Below the pieces are notes generated by a model. It ran no database searches. It saw only the letters and a list, made by a program, of their open reading frames with translations, and had not been told where the DNA came from. This document shows, in pieces, positions 24,899 through 33,971 of a DNA stretch of 60,717 bases; within the stretch, counting starts at the first letter, position 1; each line of letters starts with the position of its first letter. Origin of the DNA: Bacillota bacterium (GTDB lineage Bacteria > Bacillota > Clostridia > Lachnospirales > Lachnospiraceae). The stretch spans positions 1 to 60,717 of the forward strand of contig JAFAGA010000029.1 of the NCBI GenBank assembly GCA_023423045.1, read 5' to 3'. The position numbers and the translations under genes were made by a program.

Positions 24899-25852
24899 AT
24901 GGCAAGGGATTTGGGAATTATGAAACCGCCTCAGGCAACGCAGAAACTAGGAATAAGATTGAAGAGAAACTTCGTCCGATACCGGTATATCTATCTGATG
25001 CTGGTTCCTGTTTTGTTATACTTCATTATATTTTGTTACGGGCCAATGACAGGAGTCGCCATCGCATTTAAGAATTATAAGCCGGCCCTGGGATTTGCCG
25101 ACAGTAAGTGGGTTGGTATGAAGCATTTTGTGGATTTCCTTACCGGACCTTATGCATGGCGGCTGATCCGCAATACTTTGCTGATCAATATTCTCCAGAT
25201 TATATTTGCATTCCCGGCCCCGATTATACTGGCTCTTCTGATTAATGAAATCAGATCCAAGCACTATAAAAAGGTGGTCCAAACCATAAGCTATATGCCG
25301 CATTTCATCTCCCTGGTGGTTATCTGCGGCCTGCTGGCAACCTTTTGCAGGTCGGACGGACTGTTTAACGACATATTGGCAGCGCTGGGCTTTGAGCGTT
25401 TCAATCTGCTGGCCAATGCGGCACTGTTCCGGCCGATTTATGTAGCCAGCGGCATTTGGCAGGAGGCCGGCTGGGGCAGTATTATCTATCTGGCGACACT
25501 TTCCACAGTGGATCCGGGGCTGCACGAGGCGGCTGCAATCGACGGAGCCAATCGTTTCCGCAGGATGATCCACGTATCCTTCCCGAGCCTGGTTCCGATT
25601 ATTATTGTACAGTTTATTATGAGAATGGGTAATATTTTGACTCAGGGTTTTGAAAAGGTGTTCCTTCTCTACTCACCTGTGACCTATGATACGGCAGATA
25701 TTATTTCCACCTATATCTACAGGCAGGGGCTGGAGCTGACCAATTACAGCTTCGGTACGGCAGTCGGTATCTTCAATTCGGTAATAAACATAATTATTTT
25801 AATTCTGGTAAATAGTATTTTCCGGAAGAATTCAGAGCAAAGCTTGTGGTAG
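24899..25852 (+). CDS. CUT1 ABC importer permease, LplB family (module 2)
   Basis: A 317-residue six-helix permease. The first helix begins near residue 30 (YIYLMLVPVLLYFIIFCYGP) and the EAA loop is HEAAAIDGANRFRRMIHVSFP. AGAAAGTAGGA provides a modest ribosome site. It is the first gene of module 2, whose order (permease, permease, binding protein) differs from modules 1 and 3, where the binding protein comes first. It pairs with the next gene; the ATPase is not encoded here. Confidence 0.93.
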   Translation: MARDLGIMKPPQATQKLGIRLKRNFVRYRYIYLMLVPVLLYFIIFCYGPMTGVAIAFKNYKPALGFADSKWVGMKHFVDFLTGPYAWRLIRNTLLINILQIIFAFPAPIILALLINEIRSKHYKKVVQTISYMPHFISLVVICGLLATFCRSDGLFNDILAALGFERFNLLANAALFRPIYVASGIWQEAGWGSIIYLATLSTVDPGLHEAAAIDGANRFRRMIHVSFPSLVPIIIVQFIMRMGNILTQGFEKVFLLYSPVTYDTADIISTYIYRQGLELTNYSFGTAVGIFNSVINIIILILVNSIFRKNSEQSLW

Positions 25853-25864
25853 GGAGGCAAAAAG

Positions 25865-26740
25865 ATGATTGAAAATAAAACAATGGGTGATAAAATCTTC
25901 GGAGCGGTCATCTATGGGATCATGGGGATACTTTCCTTTCTGTGCCTCTATCCCATGCTGCATGTAATATTTGCCTCTGTCAGCGATCCGATGCAGCTGA
26001 TGAGGCACAGCGGGGTATTGCTGCATCCCCTTGGCTTCTCTGCAGAGGGCTACAAGGTGGTGTTCCAGAATCCCAACATTCCCGCCAGTTATCTGAACAC
26101 CATACTCTATGTTACGACGGGTGTGTCAATTAATATTATTCTGACAACCATGGGGGCCTATGCATTATCCAGAAAAGGATACATGTTCAAAAGAAGCATT
26201 ACCTTTCTGATTATATTCACCATGTATTTCAGCGGAGGGATGATACCTAACTTCCTTCTGGTGAAACAGCTGGGCCTCTACAATTCCATATGGGCTCTTG
26301 TACTGCCAGGGGCAATCTCCGTCTGGAATATGATCGTGATGAAAACCAGCTTCCAGGCCATTCCCCTCAGCCTGGAGGAGTCTGCCAGAATAGACGGGGC
26401 CAATGACTTCGTTATATTATGGAAGATCTTCCTTCCCGTATCCAAGGCAACGATTGCCGTTATGCTGTTATTCTATGCCGTGGGGCATTGGAATTCCTGG
26501 TTCAATGCAATGATATACCTGAGAGACAGGAGCAAGTACCCGCTGCAGCTGATTATGAGAGAGATTTTGATATCCAACTCCTCCAGCGGTAATGTAATAG
26601 AGGATGCGGATACCCTGTTCTTGCAGGAAGTAATCAAATATGCAACAATCGTAATTTCCACCGTCCCGATCCTTTGTATCTATCCCTTTGTGCAAAAGTA
26701 TTTTATGACAGGGGTTATGATGGGGTCGCTGAAGGAATAA
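25865..26740 (+). CDS. CUT1 ABC importer permease, YtcP family (module 2)
   Basis: A 291-residue six-helix permease with EAA loop EESARIDGANDFVILWKIFLP and C-terminus VQKYFMTGVMMGSLKE. GGGAGG precedes the ATG, 12 bases after the stop of its partner, so the two are co-translated. It forms the heterodimeric channel with the upstream permease. Confidence 0.93.
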   Translation: MIENKTMGDKIFGAVIYGIMGILSFLCLYPMLHVIFASVSDPMQLMRHSGVLLHPLGFSAEGYKVVFQNPNIPASYLNTILYVTTGVSINIILTTMGAYALSRKGYMFKRSITFLIIFTMYFSGGMIPNFLLVKQLGLYNSIWALVLPGAISVWNMIVMKTSFQAIPLSLEESARIDGANDFVILWKIFLPVSKATIAVMLLFYAVGHWNSWFNAMIYLRDRSKYPLQLIMREILISNSSSGNVIEDADTLFLQEVIKYATIVISTVPILCIYPFVQKYFMTGVMMGSLKE

Positions 26741-26742
26741 TT

Positions 26743-26760
26743 AACGGAGAAGACTCCGTT
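26743..26760 (+). other. small hairpin between permease 2B and binding protein 2
   Basis: A 7-bp perfect stem AACGGAG/CTCCGTT has an AAGA loop and no T run. It may protect the 3' end of the permease message or the 5' end of the binding-protein message, as seen in other importer operons (inference). Confidence 0.4.
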
Positions 26761-26807
26761 GATGATAGATAAGAAATCCATACATTGGAATTTAAGGAGG
26801 TAAAGTT

Positions 26808-28415
26808 ATGAAAAGGAAATTGTTATCCGTACTGCTTGTAATTGCACTGCTGGTATCTATGATATCTGGCTGCAGCAAGCAGGATGGAAAAGGAAAGACC
26901 GCGGGGGATGACAATACGCCGACCAAGGAAGCGTCGGCAGATGGCAAAACAGAGGGAGGCTCAGAAGCTTCTCAGGAACCGGTAACCCTGACCTATTGGG
27001 TGCCTCTGAACGGCAGTGCATCAAAATTCATTTCCAGCTACAATGAGAATACGGCTTATCAGGAAGCAATGAAGCGTCTGGGAATTAATATTGAATTTAT
27101 TCATCCCGCTGTAGGGCAGGAAGATGAGCAGTTCAATCTGATGCTCTTAAGTGACAAGCTTCCGGACATTATCGCTTATGGAAACAAATACATTGGGGGA
27201 GAGTTCCAGGGTATGCGTGATGGAGTGTTCCTGGATTTGACCGATCTGATTCCGGAATATGCACCCGACTATAACAATCTTTTACAAAGCGATGAGGAGT
27301 TTTATCGTGAGGCAACGGACAATGAAAGAAAAATAGCAGCGTTCTACGGTTATAAGGTGTCTGGAGATCCCCCCTTCACCAGATGGATCTTAAACGATGA
27401 TGTTCTTAAGAAACTGAATGTGGAAATACCGCAGACCATCGATGAATTTGAAACAATGTTTGATAAAATGCTGGCAGAGGGGATAACCCCTTACGCACTT
27501 GCTGCAAAGGGCTACGAAGAGCAGCTGATGGGCTTGTGGGATATTGTGAAGGACTTCTATATTCAGGATGGACAGATCAAATTCGGACAGATGCAGGAGG
27601 GCTTTAAGAATTATCTTACTCTTTTAAATGAATGGTACGCTAAGGGGTATATATCCAAGGATTTCACAAGCCTTGATGTAAATACGACAAATACCCTGTT
27701 TGATTCCGGTGCCATCGGAACCTTTACCGGACCTATTGTAGCAAACTATAACCGTGGTGAGGCTCAGGGCATTAAAGTCGTGCCGGCACCGTATCCCCGC
27801 CTGCAGCCGGGTCAGAAACTGCATTATCAAAGCGCAAATCTATGGCCCAAGATGACCCAGAATGAATGTACCGTAGTAATAAGCAAGGACTGTTCTAATG
27901 TAGAGGCAGCCATGAAGTTCCTGAACTACGGATATACCCAGGAAGGCGCCGATCTCCTTAACTGGGGTGTGGAAGGGCTGAACTGGGAGCAAAAGGGCGA
28001 CCAGAAGGTTTATAATGATCTGATGCTGAATAATGAGAAGTTTGGAACAGAGGAAGCCAGCTATATCTATAAGATGCACTTTGCTCCGAAATTAAATTAT
28101 CCCGATACCGTATGCCATGCAAATCTCTTGAAGAGCGAAGGCGCATTGAATGTCAGACTTCAATGGAAGGATGACCCGGATATGGACAGTTCCCTGCAGC
28201 TTCCTCCCTTCCAGCTGGATGCGGATCAACAGCAGAGGTTGGGCGAAATTATGACACAGGTAAATACCTACTGTGATGAAATGGTGCTTAAATTCATCAC
28301 TGAGGCGGAAAGTCTTGATAATTTTGATAAATATGTAGATTCAATTAAGTCTTTGGGAATTGAAGAAGCATTGAAGATGAAGCAGGAAGGCTATGATAAC
28401 TACATGAAGAAATAA
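26808..28415 (+). CDS. extracellular sugar-binding lipoprotein, importer module 2
   Basis: A 535-residue binding protein with a lipoprotein signal ending in ISGC. It belongs to the same family as the module 1 and 3 binding proteins but is more distant: it lacks their DPNGNG-type calcium loop, and motifs such as GNKYIGGEFQGMRDGVFLDL replace theirs. TAAGGAGGTAAAGTT gives a strong ribosome site. As last gene in its operon it is followed by a 14-bp hairpin. It probably binds a different sugar from the other two. Confidence 0.92.
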   Translation: MKRKLLSVLLVIALLVSMISGCSKQDGKGKTAGDDNTPTKEASADGKTEGGSEASQEPVTLTYWVPLNGSASKFISSYNENTAYQEAMKRLGINIEFIHPAVGQEDEQFNLMLLSDKLPDIIAYGNKYIGGEFQGMRDGVFLDLTDLIPEYAPDYNNLLQSDEEFYREATDNERKIAAFYGYKVSGDPPFTRWILNDDVLKKLNVEIPQTIDEFETMFDKMLAEGITPYALAAKGYEEQLMGLWDIVKDFYIQDGQIKFGQMQEGFKNYLTLLNEWYAKGYISKDFTSLDVNTTNTLFDSGAIGTFTGPIVANYNRGEAQGIKVVPAPYPRLQPGQKLHYQSANLWPKMTQNECTVVISKDCSNVEAAMKFLNYGYTQEGADLLNWGVEGLNWEQKGDQKVYNDLMLNNEKFGTEEASYIYKMHFAPKLNYPDTVCHANLLKSEGALNVRLQWKDDPDMDSSLQLPPFQLDADQQQRLGEIMTQVNTYCDEMVLKFITEAESLDNFDKYVDSIKSLGIEEALKMKQEGYDNYMKK

Positions 28416-28440
28416 GAATGAAGCAGCATAAACTTATGCT

Positions 28441-28473
28441 GAAAGGAGATGCCGCTAACCGGCATCTCCTTTC
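28441..28473. terminator. strong hairpin between convergent genes
   Basis: A perfect 14-bp stem (GAAAGGAGATGCCG 28441-28454 with its complement 28460-28473) has a 5-base loop. T-rich sequence follows only weakly on the plus strand. It separates the module 2 binding-protein gene from the convergent response regulator gene. Confidence 0.65.
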
Positions 28474-28535
28474 GTAGCTTCCTTGCATCTTTTCTGGCAT
28501 TTTCACGGATATCTTCCGTCATGCCGGGGTTTATT

Positions 28536-30107
28536 TCAATTATCTTTTCGGCCATATTCCTGAGTTGGGGTCCGTCCTGTCTTCTCCTTGTATACCCTGA
28601 GAAAATAATTATAGCTGTGAAAACCGACCTGTTCGGAAATCTCCTTTAGCTCCAGTTTCGTTTCCCGTATCATCTTTTTCGCCAGATCAATGCGGAAGGA
28701 GGTGAGGTAATCTACGAAGGAAGTGCCCAGCTCCTTTTTAAAGAGCCGGGACAGGTGGGCGCTGGATACATGGATCTGCTCCGCAACAGTAACCAGTGAA
28801 ATATCGCGGGAGTAGCTTTCCTTTATATACAGGATTGCCTTTTGAATATGAGGTGAATAGGAGGAGGTATCATGATACAGTGCATTTGTGATCAGACTCT
28901 TATAGTAATTCCATAGAAGCTCATAGGAGCTTATATGTTTTTGATGCATCTGCTGTCTGAATTGTTCAAACAGTGCCTTGTCCGAAGAAAGTGTTAAGTC
29001 AAGCTTTAACTGCTGCTGGAATTTCTGTCCGATCTGAAGCAGCTGAAGGATAATCTGTTGAGGAAGGCGGGAGCCGGTACCGGGATCGGCATAGCGCTGA
29101 TAAATCTGCTTCAGCAGCAGCTCGGTCTGGGTAAGATTAAGGGAGGTAAGAGCCTCCATCAGATTTTTTTCTTCCATAATATCAATGGAGTTGGTGTGGG
29201 GCGCATCTTCCTTCTTTTTGTCAAAGGTCTGGTGATTTAGCAGGGCTACGGTTTTGCGGTAGCTCTCATTAAGTAAGCTGATATCCGTGATAATATCGCT
29301 GGTCTGGTACAAGGCGGTGATGTTAAGGAGTTTTTGCATATTGGATAGGAGCATCCTTATGTTGGCGTTGGCATCCTCCTGTATTCTTCGGCTGCTGGCC
29401 TCGTTCTCATAATGAAACAGAATTGCAAATTGTCCGTGGTCAAGATGGGTAATAATGCCGTTATCAAGGGATACAAAGATATTGGTAGCCAGATTGAGAA
29501 CAGCCTCCACCAGCTTCTCCCGGTTCATGGAGGGGTTCAGGTGCGTCAGGATGATAAAATTGGTGATCTGCATGACTGCCAGCACATGATGGGGGGAGGA
29601 GTAATCCTTCTGGGTCATCATATGCTCGTGCTCCCTGGGGTTGGTGACTCCGTACTGCACCAGCTCCTTCAAATACTGCTGCTTGGCAACTCCGGCAAAA
29701 TAATAGATATGGGAGGTACGAAGCCCCTCCTTCTCCCTGAATTCCCGAAGTTCGTTCAGCTTTTGCAGCAGCAGGGAAGCATCCAGCTGGTGTTTGAGAA
29801 GATAGTCCAGGGCGCCGTAGCGCATGGAATCCCGGACAAATTCAAAATTATCATAGTTGCTTAAGATCAGAATGGAGATGTTTAAATTTTTACTTTGGAG
29901 GGCTTTGGCCACCTCCACGCCGCTTTTGTCCGGCATATCAACATCCAGAATCAGGATATCGGGGCGCAGCTTTTCTACTTGGGACAGGGTATCCGCTCCG
30001 TTTTGCGCCTGTCCGATGATGGTATATCCGCAGTTATTCCAGTCAATCATATTTCTGAGACGGTTTAAGGTTAATATATCGTCATCGGCTAAAAAAACCA
30101 AGGTCAT
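28536..30107 (-). CDS. YesN-type response regulator, REC plus AraC helix-turn-helix (second system)
   Basis: A 523-residue regulator. The receiver domain has the acidic cluster LADDD, the phospho-Asp in ILILDVDMPDKSG, and LLKH at the conserved Lys. The C-terminal AraC domain includes VAEQIHVSSAHLSRLFKKELG and LKEISEQVGFHSYNYFLRVYKEKTGRTP. AAGGAG precedes the ATG, which overlaps the kinase stop by four bases, so translation is coupled. It is transcribed away from module 3 and convergently with module 2. It probably activates the divergent module 3 importer genes. Confidence 0.93.
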   Translation of the reverse strand: MTLVFLADDDILTLNRLRNMIDWNNCGYTIIGQAQNGADTLSQVEKLRPDILILDVDMPDKSGVEVAKALQSKNLNISILILSNYDNFEFVRDSMRYGALDYLLKHQLDASLLLQKLNELREFREKEGLRTSHIYYFAGVAKQQYLKELVQYGVTNPREHEHMMTQKDYSSPHHVLAVMQITNFIILTHLNPSMNREKLVEAVLNLATNIFVSLDNGIITHLDHGQFAILFHYENEASSRRIQEDANANIRMLLSNMQKLLNITALYQTSDIITDISLLNESYRKTVALLNHQTFDKKKEDAPHTNSIDIMEEKNLMEALTSLNLTQTELLLKQIYQRYADPGTGSRLPQQIILQLLQIGQKFQQQLKLDLTLSSDKALFEQFRQQMHQKHISSYELLWNYYKSLITNALYHDTSSYSPHIQKAILYIKESYSRDISLVTVAEQIHVSSAHLSRLFKKELGTSFVDYLTSFRIDLAKKMIRETKLELKEISEQVGFHSYNYFLRVYKEKTGRTPTQEYGRKDN

Positions 30108-31858
30108 AATGATTGCTCCTTCTCCACTACTGGGAATTCTATATGCACGGTGGTGCCGATTTCAGGGTAACTGATAATGTCGAAGACGGAGGCTTCGCCG
30201 TACTGTAACTGCAGACGCTGCATCGTGTTATGGATACCGATGCTGGTAAAATTATTCTTGGATTTCTTCTGACCGCTCAATATCTGGGCTACGACCGCCT
30301 CCTCCATACCGCTGCCGTTGTCGATAATATCAATCAGAATGCGGGAATCCTGTTTGGTGATGCGGATGGTCAGAAAGGCGTCCGCGGTTAATGTCTGAAA
30401 GCCGTGAACAATGGCATTTTCAATGATTGGCTGCAGCAAAAGCTTTAATATGAGGCAGTTGCCTGCACTGGGATCGATCTGGAGCTCGGTGTGGATATTG
30501 CAGAGCAGGTTATATTTTTTGATGGCGATATATGCCTTGCAATACTCAATCTCTGATTCGATGGTGATGTATTCCCCTTTGCTGTTGGAAATCAGATGGA
30601 GCAGCCCGGCAAAGGAGGAAGACACCTCATATATATTGGTCACATTCTGAAGCTGTGCCAGATAGGTGATGGTATTCAAGGTATTGTAGATCATATGGGG
30701 GTTTACCTGGGCCTGTAAAGCGCGGAATTCCAGCTTGCGTTTGTTGCGTTCGCTTTCCTTGATCTGCTCCAGAAGAAGGGTGATACGCTGGGACATGGCA
30801 AAGAAGCCGCCTGCCAGCTGGCCCACCTCGTCTTTGGAGCGAACCTCAACGGATATGGTATCCCCTACCCTATTGCCGAAGTTTGACACTTCCGCATTCA
30901 GTCTGCGGATATCCCTGGAAAGAAGAGAGGTAAGAACAATGATCCCTGCCGCCGTTCCCCCGATGATTACGGAAAAGGTAAGGATGAAGTCCCTGAGAAC
31001 CCGGGAGGATTCCGAGAAGACGGAGGCGCTGTTGACCAGTGCCACCACGGTCAGCTCCTTTGTCGGAACCGTCTCCTGAATCAGAAGATAATCCTTATCG
31101 TTGATAATAACATTGGAGGCCTGCCTTGCGAGGGCCTTACGGAGCTGCGGGGGTACCTCTACGGTATCCACCGAAGCATCGGTGCTGTATAGAATCTTGT
31201 TATTATTCTGAATGACATATAGGTAAGTATCATCCTCCTCAAAGAGGCTGAGGATATTCTTCATATAGGCGAAGGTAACATCCACCATAACAATGCCCAA
31301 AAACCGTCCGTTATTGCCCACTACCCTGGCATAGGTAATGACGGAGTTGTTATCATAACCGTCCAGGCTCCGGTTGAGCAGGACAGCATTATTCTCCTCA
31401 ATATACCTGATCAGAGGGGAGGCCATGGTAAGGCCGTTATTATAAGTGATACCGCTATGGTAGAGATTGTTATTGGCACCGAGGATGGTGATCTGATAAT
31501 TAAAGTCATAGTTGGATGCCAGAGACTGCAGGAGGTTTTGCAGGGATTTATATTCTTTGAACCATTCATAGCTTAAAGGAGAGGCGTCTCCCTTAAGGAT
31601 TTCGGTCATATTGTAATTGATGATCAGGGAGGAGATGATGCCGTTCATATCCTGCAGCATCTTATCCAGCTGGTTGGTGGCAACGTGGATTTTGGAGTTG
31701 ACATATTCCCGTTCTTTGTTGGTCAGTATGGACTGAAACCGGTATACAAAGACATTGGTCAGCAGGGAGAAGGGCAGGATAAGCATCAGAAAAAAGGCGG
31801 CCATAAATCTGGCCTTGATGCTGGAATTAATTCGGGTCAGGAGAGGTAGTTTTTTCAT
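30104..31858 (-). CDS. YesM-type sensor histidine kinase (second system)
   Basis: A 584-residue membrane kinase. Transmembrane helices near residues 16-36 and 290-312 flank an extracytoplasmic sensor. HAMP, His_kinase (phospho-acceptor motif QVNPHMIYNTLNTI) and HATPase (PIIENAIVHG, IDNGSGM) domains follow. It is divergent from the module 3 binding-protein gene across about 180 bases. The promoter at 31910-31938 reads into it. It likely senses the module 3 sugar or its binding protein. Confidence 0.93.
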   Translation of the reverse strand: MKKLPLLTRINSSIKARFMAAFFLMLILPFSLLTNVFVYRFQSILTNKEREYVNSKIHVATNQLDKMLQDMNGIISSLIINYNMTEILKGDASPLSYEWFKEYKSLQNLLQSLASNYDFNYQITILGANNNLYHSGITYNNGLTMASPLIRYIEENNAVLLNRSLDGYDNNSVITYARVVGNNGRFLGIVMVDVTFAYMKNILSLFEEDDTYLYVIQNNNKILYSTDASVDTVEVPPQLRKALARQASNVIINDKDYLLIQETVPTKELTVVALVNSASVFSESSRVLRDFILTFSVIIGGTAAGIIVLTSLLSRDIRRLNAEVSNFGNRVGDTISVEVRSKDEVGQLAGGFFAMSQRITLLLEQIKESERNKRKLEFRALQAQVNPHMIYNTLNTITYLAQLQNVTNIYEVSSSFAGLLHLISNSKGEYITIESEIEYCKAYIAIKKYNLLCNIHTELQIDPSAGNCLILKLLLQPIIENAIVHGFQTLTADAFLTIRITKQDSRILIDIIDNGSGMEEAVVAQILSGQKKSKNNFTSIGIHNTMQRLQLQYGEASVFDIISYPEIGTTVHIEFPVVEKEQSL

Positions 31859-31909
31859 TGATGCACCGGCTTTCTTAAATATACAATCATGAACTCTTAC
31901 TTATTTATT

Positions 31910-31938
31910 ATAATACCGTATCGGATGGATTCAGACAA
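31910..31938 (-). promoter_or_regulatory. promoter of the second two-component system
   Basis: Minus-strand TTGTCT (31933-31938) and TATTAT (31910-31915) are 17 bases apart, about 50 bases before the kinase start codon. Confidence 0.5.
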
Positions 31939-32037
31939 GCCAATGCAAAAATATTGAACTATCATATCATATTTTTGTAGTTAAATTGAACCTTCTCTTT
32001 GATAGAATAAGAGAATAAAAGTATGGGAGGAAGCATT

Positions 32038-33651
32038 ATGAAGTTAAAGAGAATTTTAAGTATCTTATTATGTTTGGCAATGGTATTTTCACTTGCTGCC
32101 TGTAAAAGTGAAACTGCCCCCAAGGAGGAGCCGAAGAAGGGCGATACTTCCACTCCGGATACGCCTGCTTCCGGCGGCGATACCGCAGAGGAATCCAATC
32201 TGAATGCCGAAGGCTTTCCGATTGTAAAAGAGCCCATCACCTTAAAGGTGTTTGGACAGCAGGGTCCGGTTCAGGCTGAGTGGCCCACCATGGACGTGTT
32301 AGTGGAATATCAGAAGATGACCAATATCAACCTGGATTTTGATATTGTGCCTTCCCAGGGCTATGATGAGAAGAAGAGTCTTATGTTTGCCAGCAATGAA
32401 TACCCGGATATCTTTGTCCGTGCATTCCTCAGCAATCCTGAGATTGTAAAATACGGCGGCATGGGTGTATTGGCTCCCCTGGAGGATCTGATTAAGGAAT
32501 ATGCTCCCAACTACCAGAGATTAATGGATGAGAATCCGGCAATCCGCGCACGTATTACTGCACCGGACGGACATATCTATGCTCTCTCCGATATTGTTAC
32601 ATTGAATGCGGCAAGAGATGATAAATTCTGGATTAACGAAGCGTGGCTCACACAGGTAGGCAAAGAAGTACCGAAAACAGTAGCTGAGCTGGAAGAGGTT
32701 TTAAGAGCATTTAAGGGCGTTGATTTCAACGGAAACGGTCAAAATGACGAAGTTCCTATGGGCGTTGCAGACCTGCCGGGCCTGATCAATAACCTGTGCG
32801 GTGTCTGGGGATTCCAGAGACAGTTTGGACAGAATATGCATATCGTTGACGGAAAAGTACAGACCTGGATTACAGATGACAATTTTAAGGATATGCTGAT
32901 GTGGCTGAACCAGATGTACAGCGAAGGTTTGATTGATGGTGAAATATTCACACAGGATTATGCAAAGTATGCGGCGAAGATGTCCGGACAGTTAATGGGC
33001 TTTTTCTTCAATCAGGCAGATGATACCTTTGATTCAACAAACTTTGAAGGAATCGCACCCTTTGGCGGAAAGAGCGATAAGCAATATGTGAACTCCGCTC
33101 CTATCGCAAGAGGCAACGGCGTATTTGCTATCAGCGCAGATTGTGAAAACAAAGAAGCAGCAATGAGATGGGTTGATTACTTCTTCGGTGAAGAAGGCTC
33201 CGTGTTCCTTCGTTTTGGCGTGGAAGGTAAGACCATGACCTATGATGCAGAGGGAAAGCCCCAGTATAATGACGGCATCCTGAACAGCCCCAACGGCTCC
33301 GGCACAGAGATCGGTAAGTTTACCATCTGGCCCGGCGGCGGCGCGCCTCAGTGGCTGAACGATGATAACTCTATCGCAGTTGCATCCGAGACAACCAAGG
33401 CAGCTCAAATCGCCCTGGATCCGTTCTTACCGGAGAATATCTATTCAGAGCCTTTATTCACACAGGAAGTAAATGATCGTCTGTCCGTACTTCAAAATGA
33501 TATTAACACATATTTCAAAGAAGCAACCGCTAAGTTTGTCCGCGGCGATGAGTCCTTTGATAACTGGGGTACTTATGTAGAGACACTGCAGAAAATCGGC
33601 ATCGAAGAATGGCAGTCCATCTACCAGACATCCTATGATGCATTGCAGTAA
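32038..33651 (+). CDS. extracellular sugar-binding lipoprotein, importer module 3
   Basis: About 537 residues. The signal peptide ends in lipobox LAAC. The start at 32038 follows GGGAGG. It is clearly paralogous to the module 1 binding protein: both have a NxNGNGxxDEIP/VP-type loop (here DFNGNGQNDEVP), a similar NLNxEGFPIV opening after the linker and an EEGSVFLRFGVEG segment. Two TTGAAC direct repeats (31954 and 31986, 32 bases apart) lie upstream and may be regulator half-sites. A hairpin and a structured repeat array separate it from the permeases, so its message is probably made in excess. Confidence 0.93.
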   Translation: MKLKRILSILLCLAMVFSLAACKSETAPKEEPKKGDTSTPDTPASGGDTAEESNLNAEGFPIVKEPITLKVFGQQGPVQAEWPTMDVLVEYQKMTNINLDFDIVPSQGYDEKKSLMFASNEYPDIFVRAFLSNPEIVKYGGMGVLAPLEDLIKEYAPNYQRLMDENPAIRARITAPDGHIYALSDIVTLNAARDDKFWINEAWLTQVGKEVPKTVAELEEVLRAFKGVDFNGNGQNDEVPMGVADLPGLINNLCGVWGFQRQFGQNMHIVDGKVQTWITDDNFKDMLMWLNQMYSEGLIDGEIFTQDYAKYAAKMSGQLMGFFFNQADDTFDSTNFEGIAPFGGKSDKQYVNSAPIARGNGVFAISADCENKEAAMRWVDYFFGEEGSVFLRFGVEGKTMTYDAEGKPQYNDGILNSPNGSGTEIGKFTIWPGGGAPQWLNDDNSIAVASETTKAAQIALDPFLPENIYSEPLFTQEVNDRLSVLQNDINTYFKEATAKFVRGDESFDNWGTYVETLQKIGIEEWQSIYQTSYDALQ

Positions 33652-33726
33652 ACATAAACTAATTTAATGAGATTATGAGCAAGCAGCGAAGCGGATTGCG
33701 AATATCTGCTTGTCTGGCTTCACCCT

Positions 33727-33766
33727 GGGGCCGTTGCAGGATCAAAATGCAGCGGTCCCATTATAT
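33727..33766 (+). terminator. hairpin after the module 3 binding-protein gene
   Basis: A 12-bp RNA stem (33727-33738 with 33748-33759, including two G-U pairs) is followed by an AT-rich tract. It may act as terminator or processing signal before the permeases. Confidence 0.45.
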
Positions 33767-33943
33767 CATGAACAAAAACCGTGTTCATGATCTTGTTGCT
33801 CCAATCGCATGATTCAAGCGAGCTTGATCATGCTCATTCCGCTTTCGCTATATCATGAACAAAAACCGTGTTCATGATCTTCTGCTCCAATCGGAAATTG
33901 CAAGCAAGCTTGCATTTCCTCATTCCGCTTTTGTTATATCATA
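33762..33943. repeat. tandem 87-bp structured repeat (two full units and a stub)
   Basis: Unit 1 is 33762-33848, unit 2 is 33849-33934 and a third begins at 33935. Each starts TATATCAT and holds a hairpin with a 10-bp stem ATCATGAACA/TGTTCATGAT. A second hairpin follows whose stem sequence differs between units (GCATGATTCAAGC..GCTTGATCATGC versus GGAAATTGCAAGC..GCTTGCATTTCC) while pairing and one bulged T are kept. The flanks TGCTCCAATCG and CTCATTCCGCTTT are the same in both. No gene is seen in the 33652-33971 gap. Confidence 0.8.
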
Positions 33944-33971
33944 AGCTCCGAAAAATAATAAATAGAAAGAG

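Noticed and set aside
28452..28550. Short minus-strand frame starting MAEKIIEINPGM after the response regulator gene
   Set aside because: No ribosome site, it overlaps the strong hairpin, and it is out of frame with the regulator, whose own end is normal.
31954..31991. Two TTGAAC direct repeats 32 bases apart upstream of the module 3 binding-protein gene
   Set aside because: Six-base matches in AT-rich sequence are weak evidence. Mentioned in the gene entry but not called as a site.
33762..33943. CRISPR-like look of the 87-bp repeat array
   Set aside because: Units are directly tandem without unique spacers, are far too long for CRISPR repeats, and no cas gene is present.
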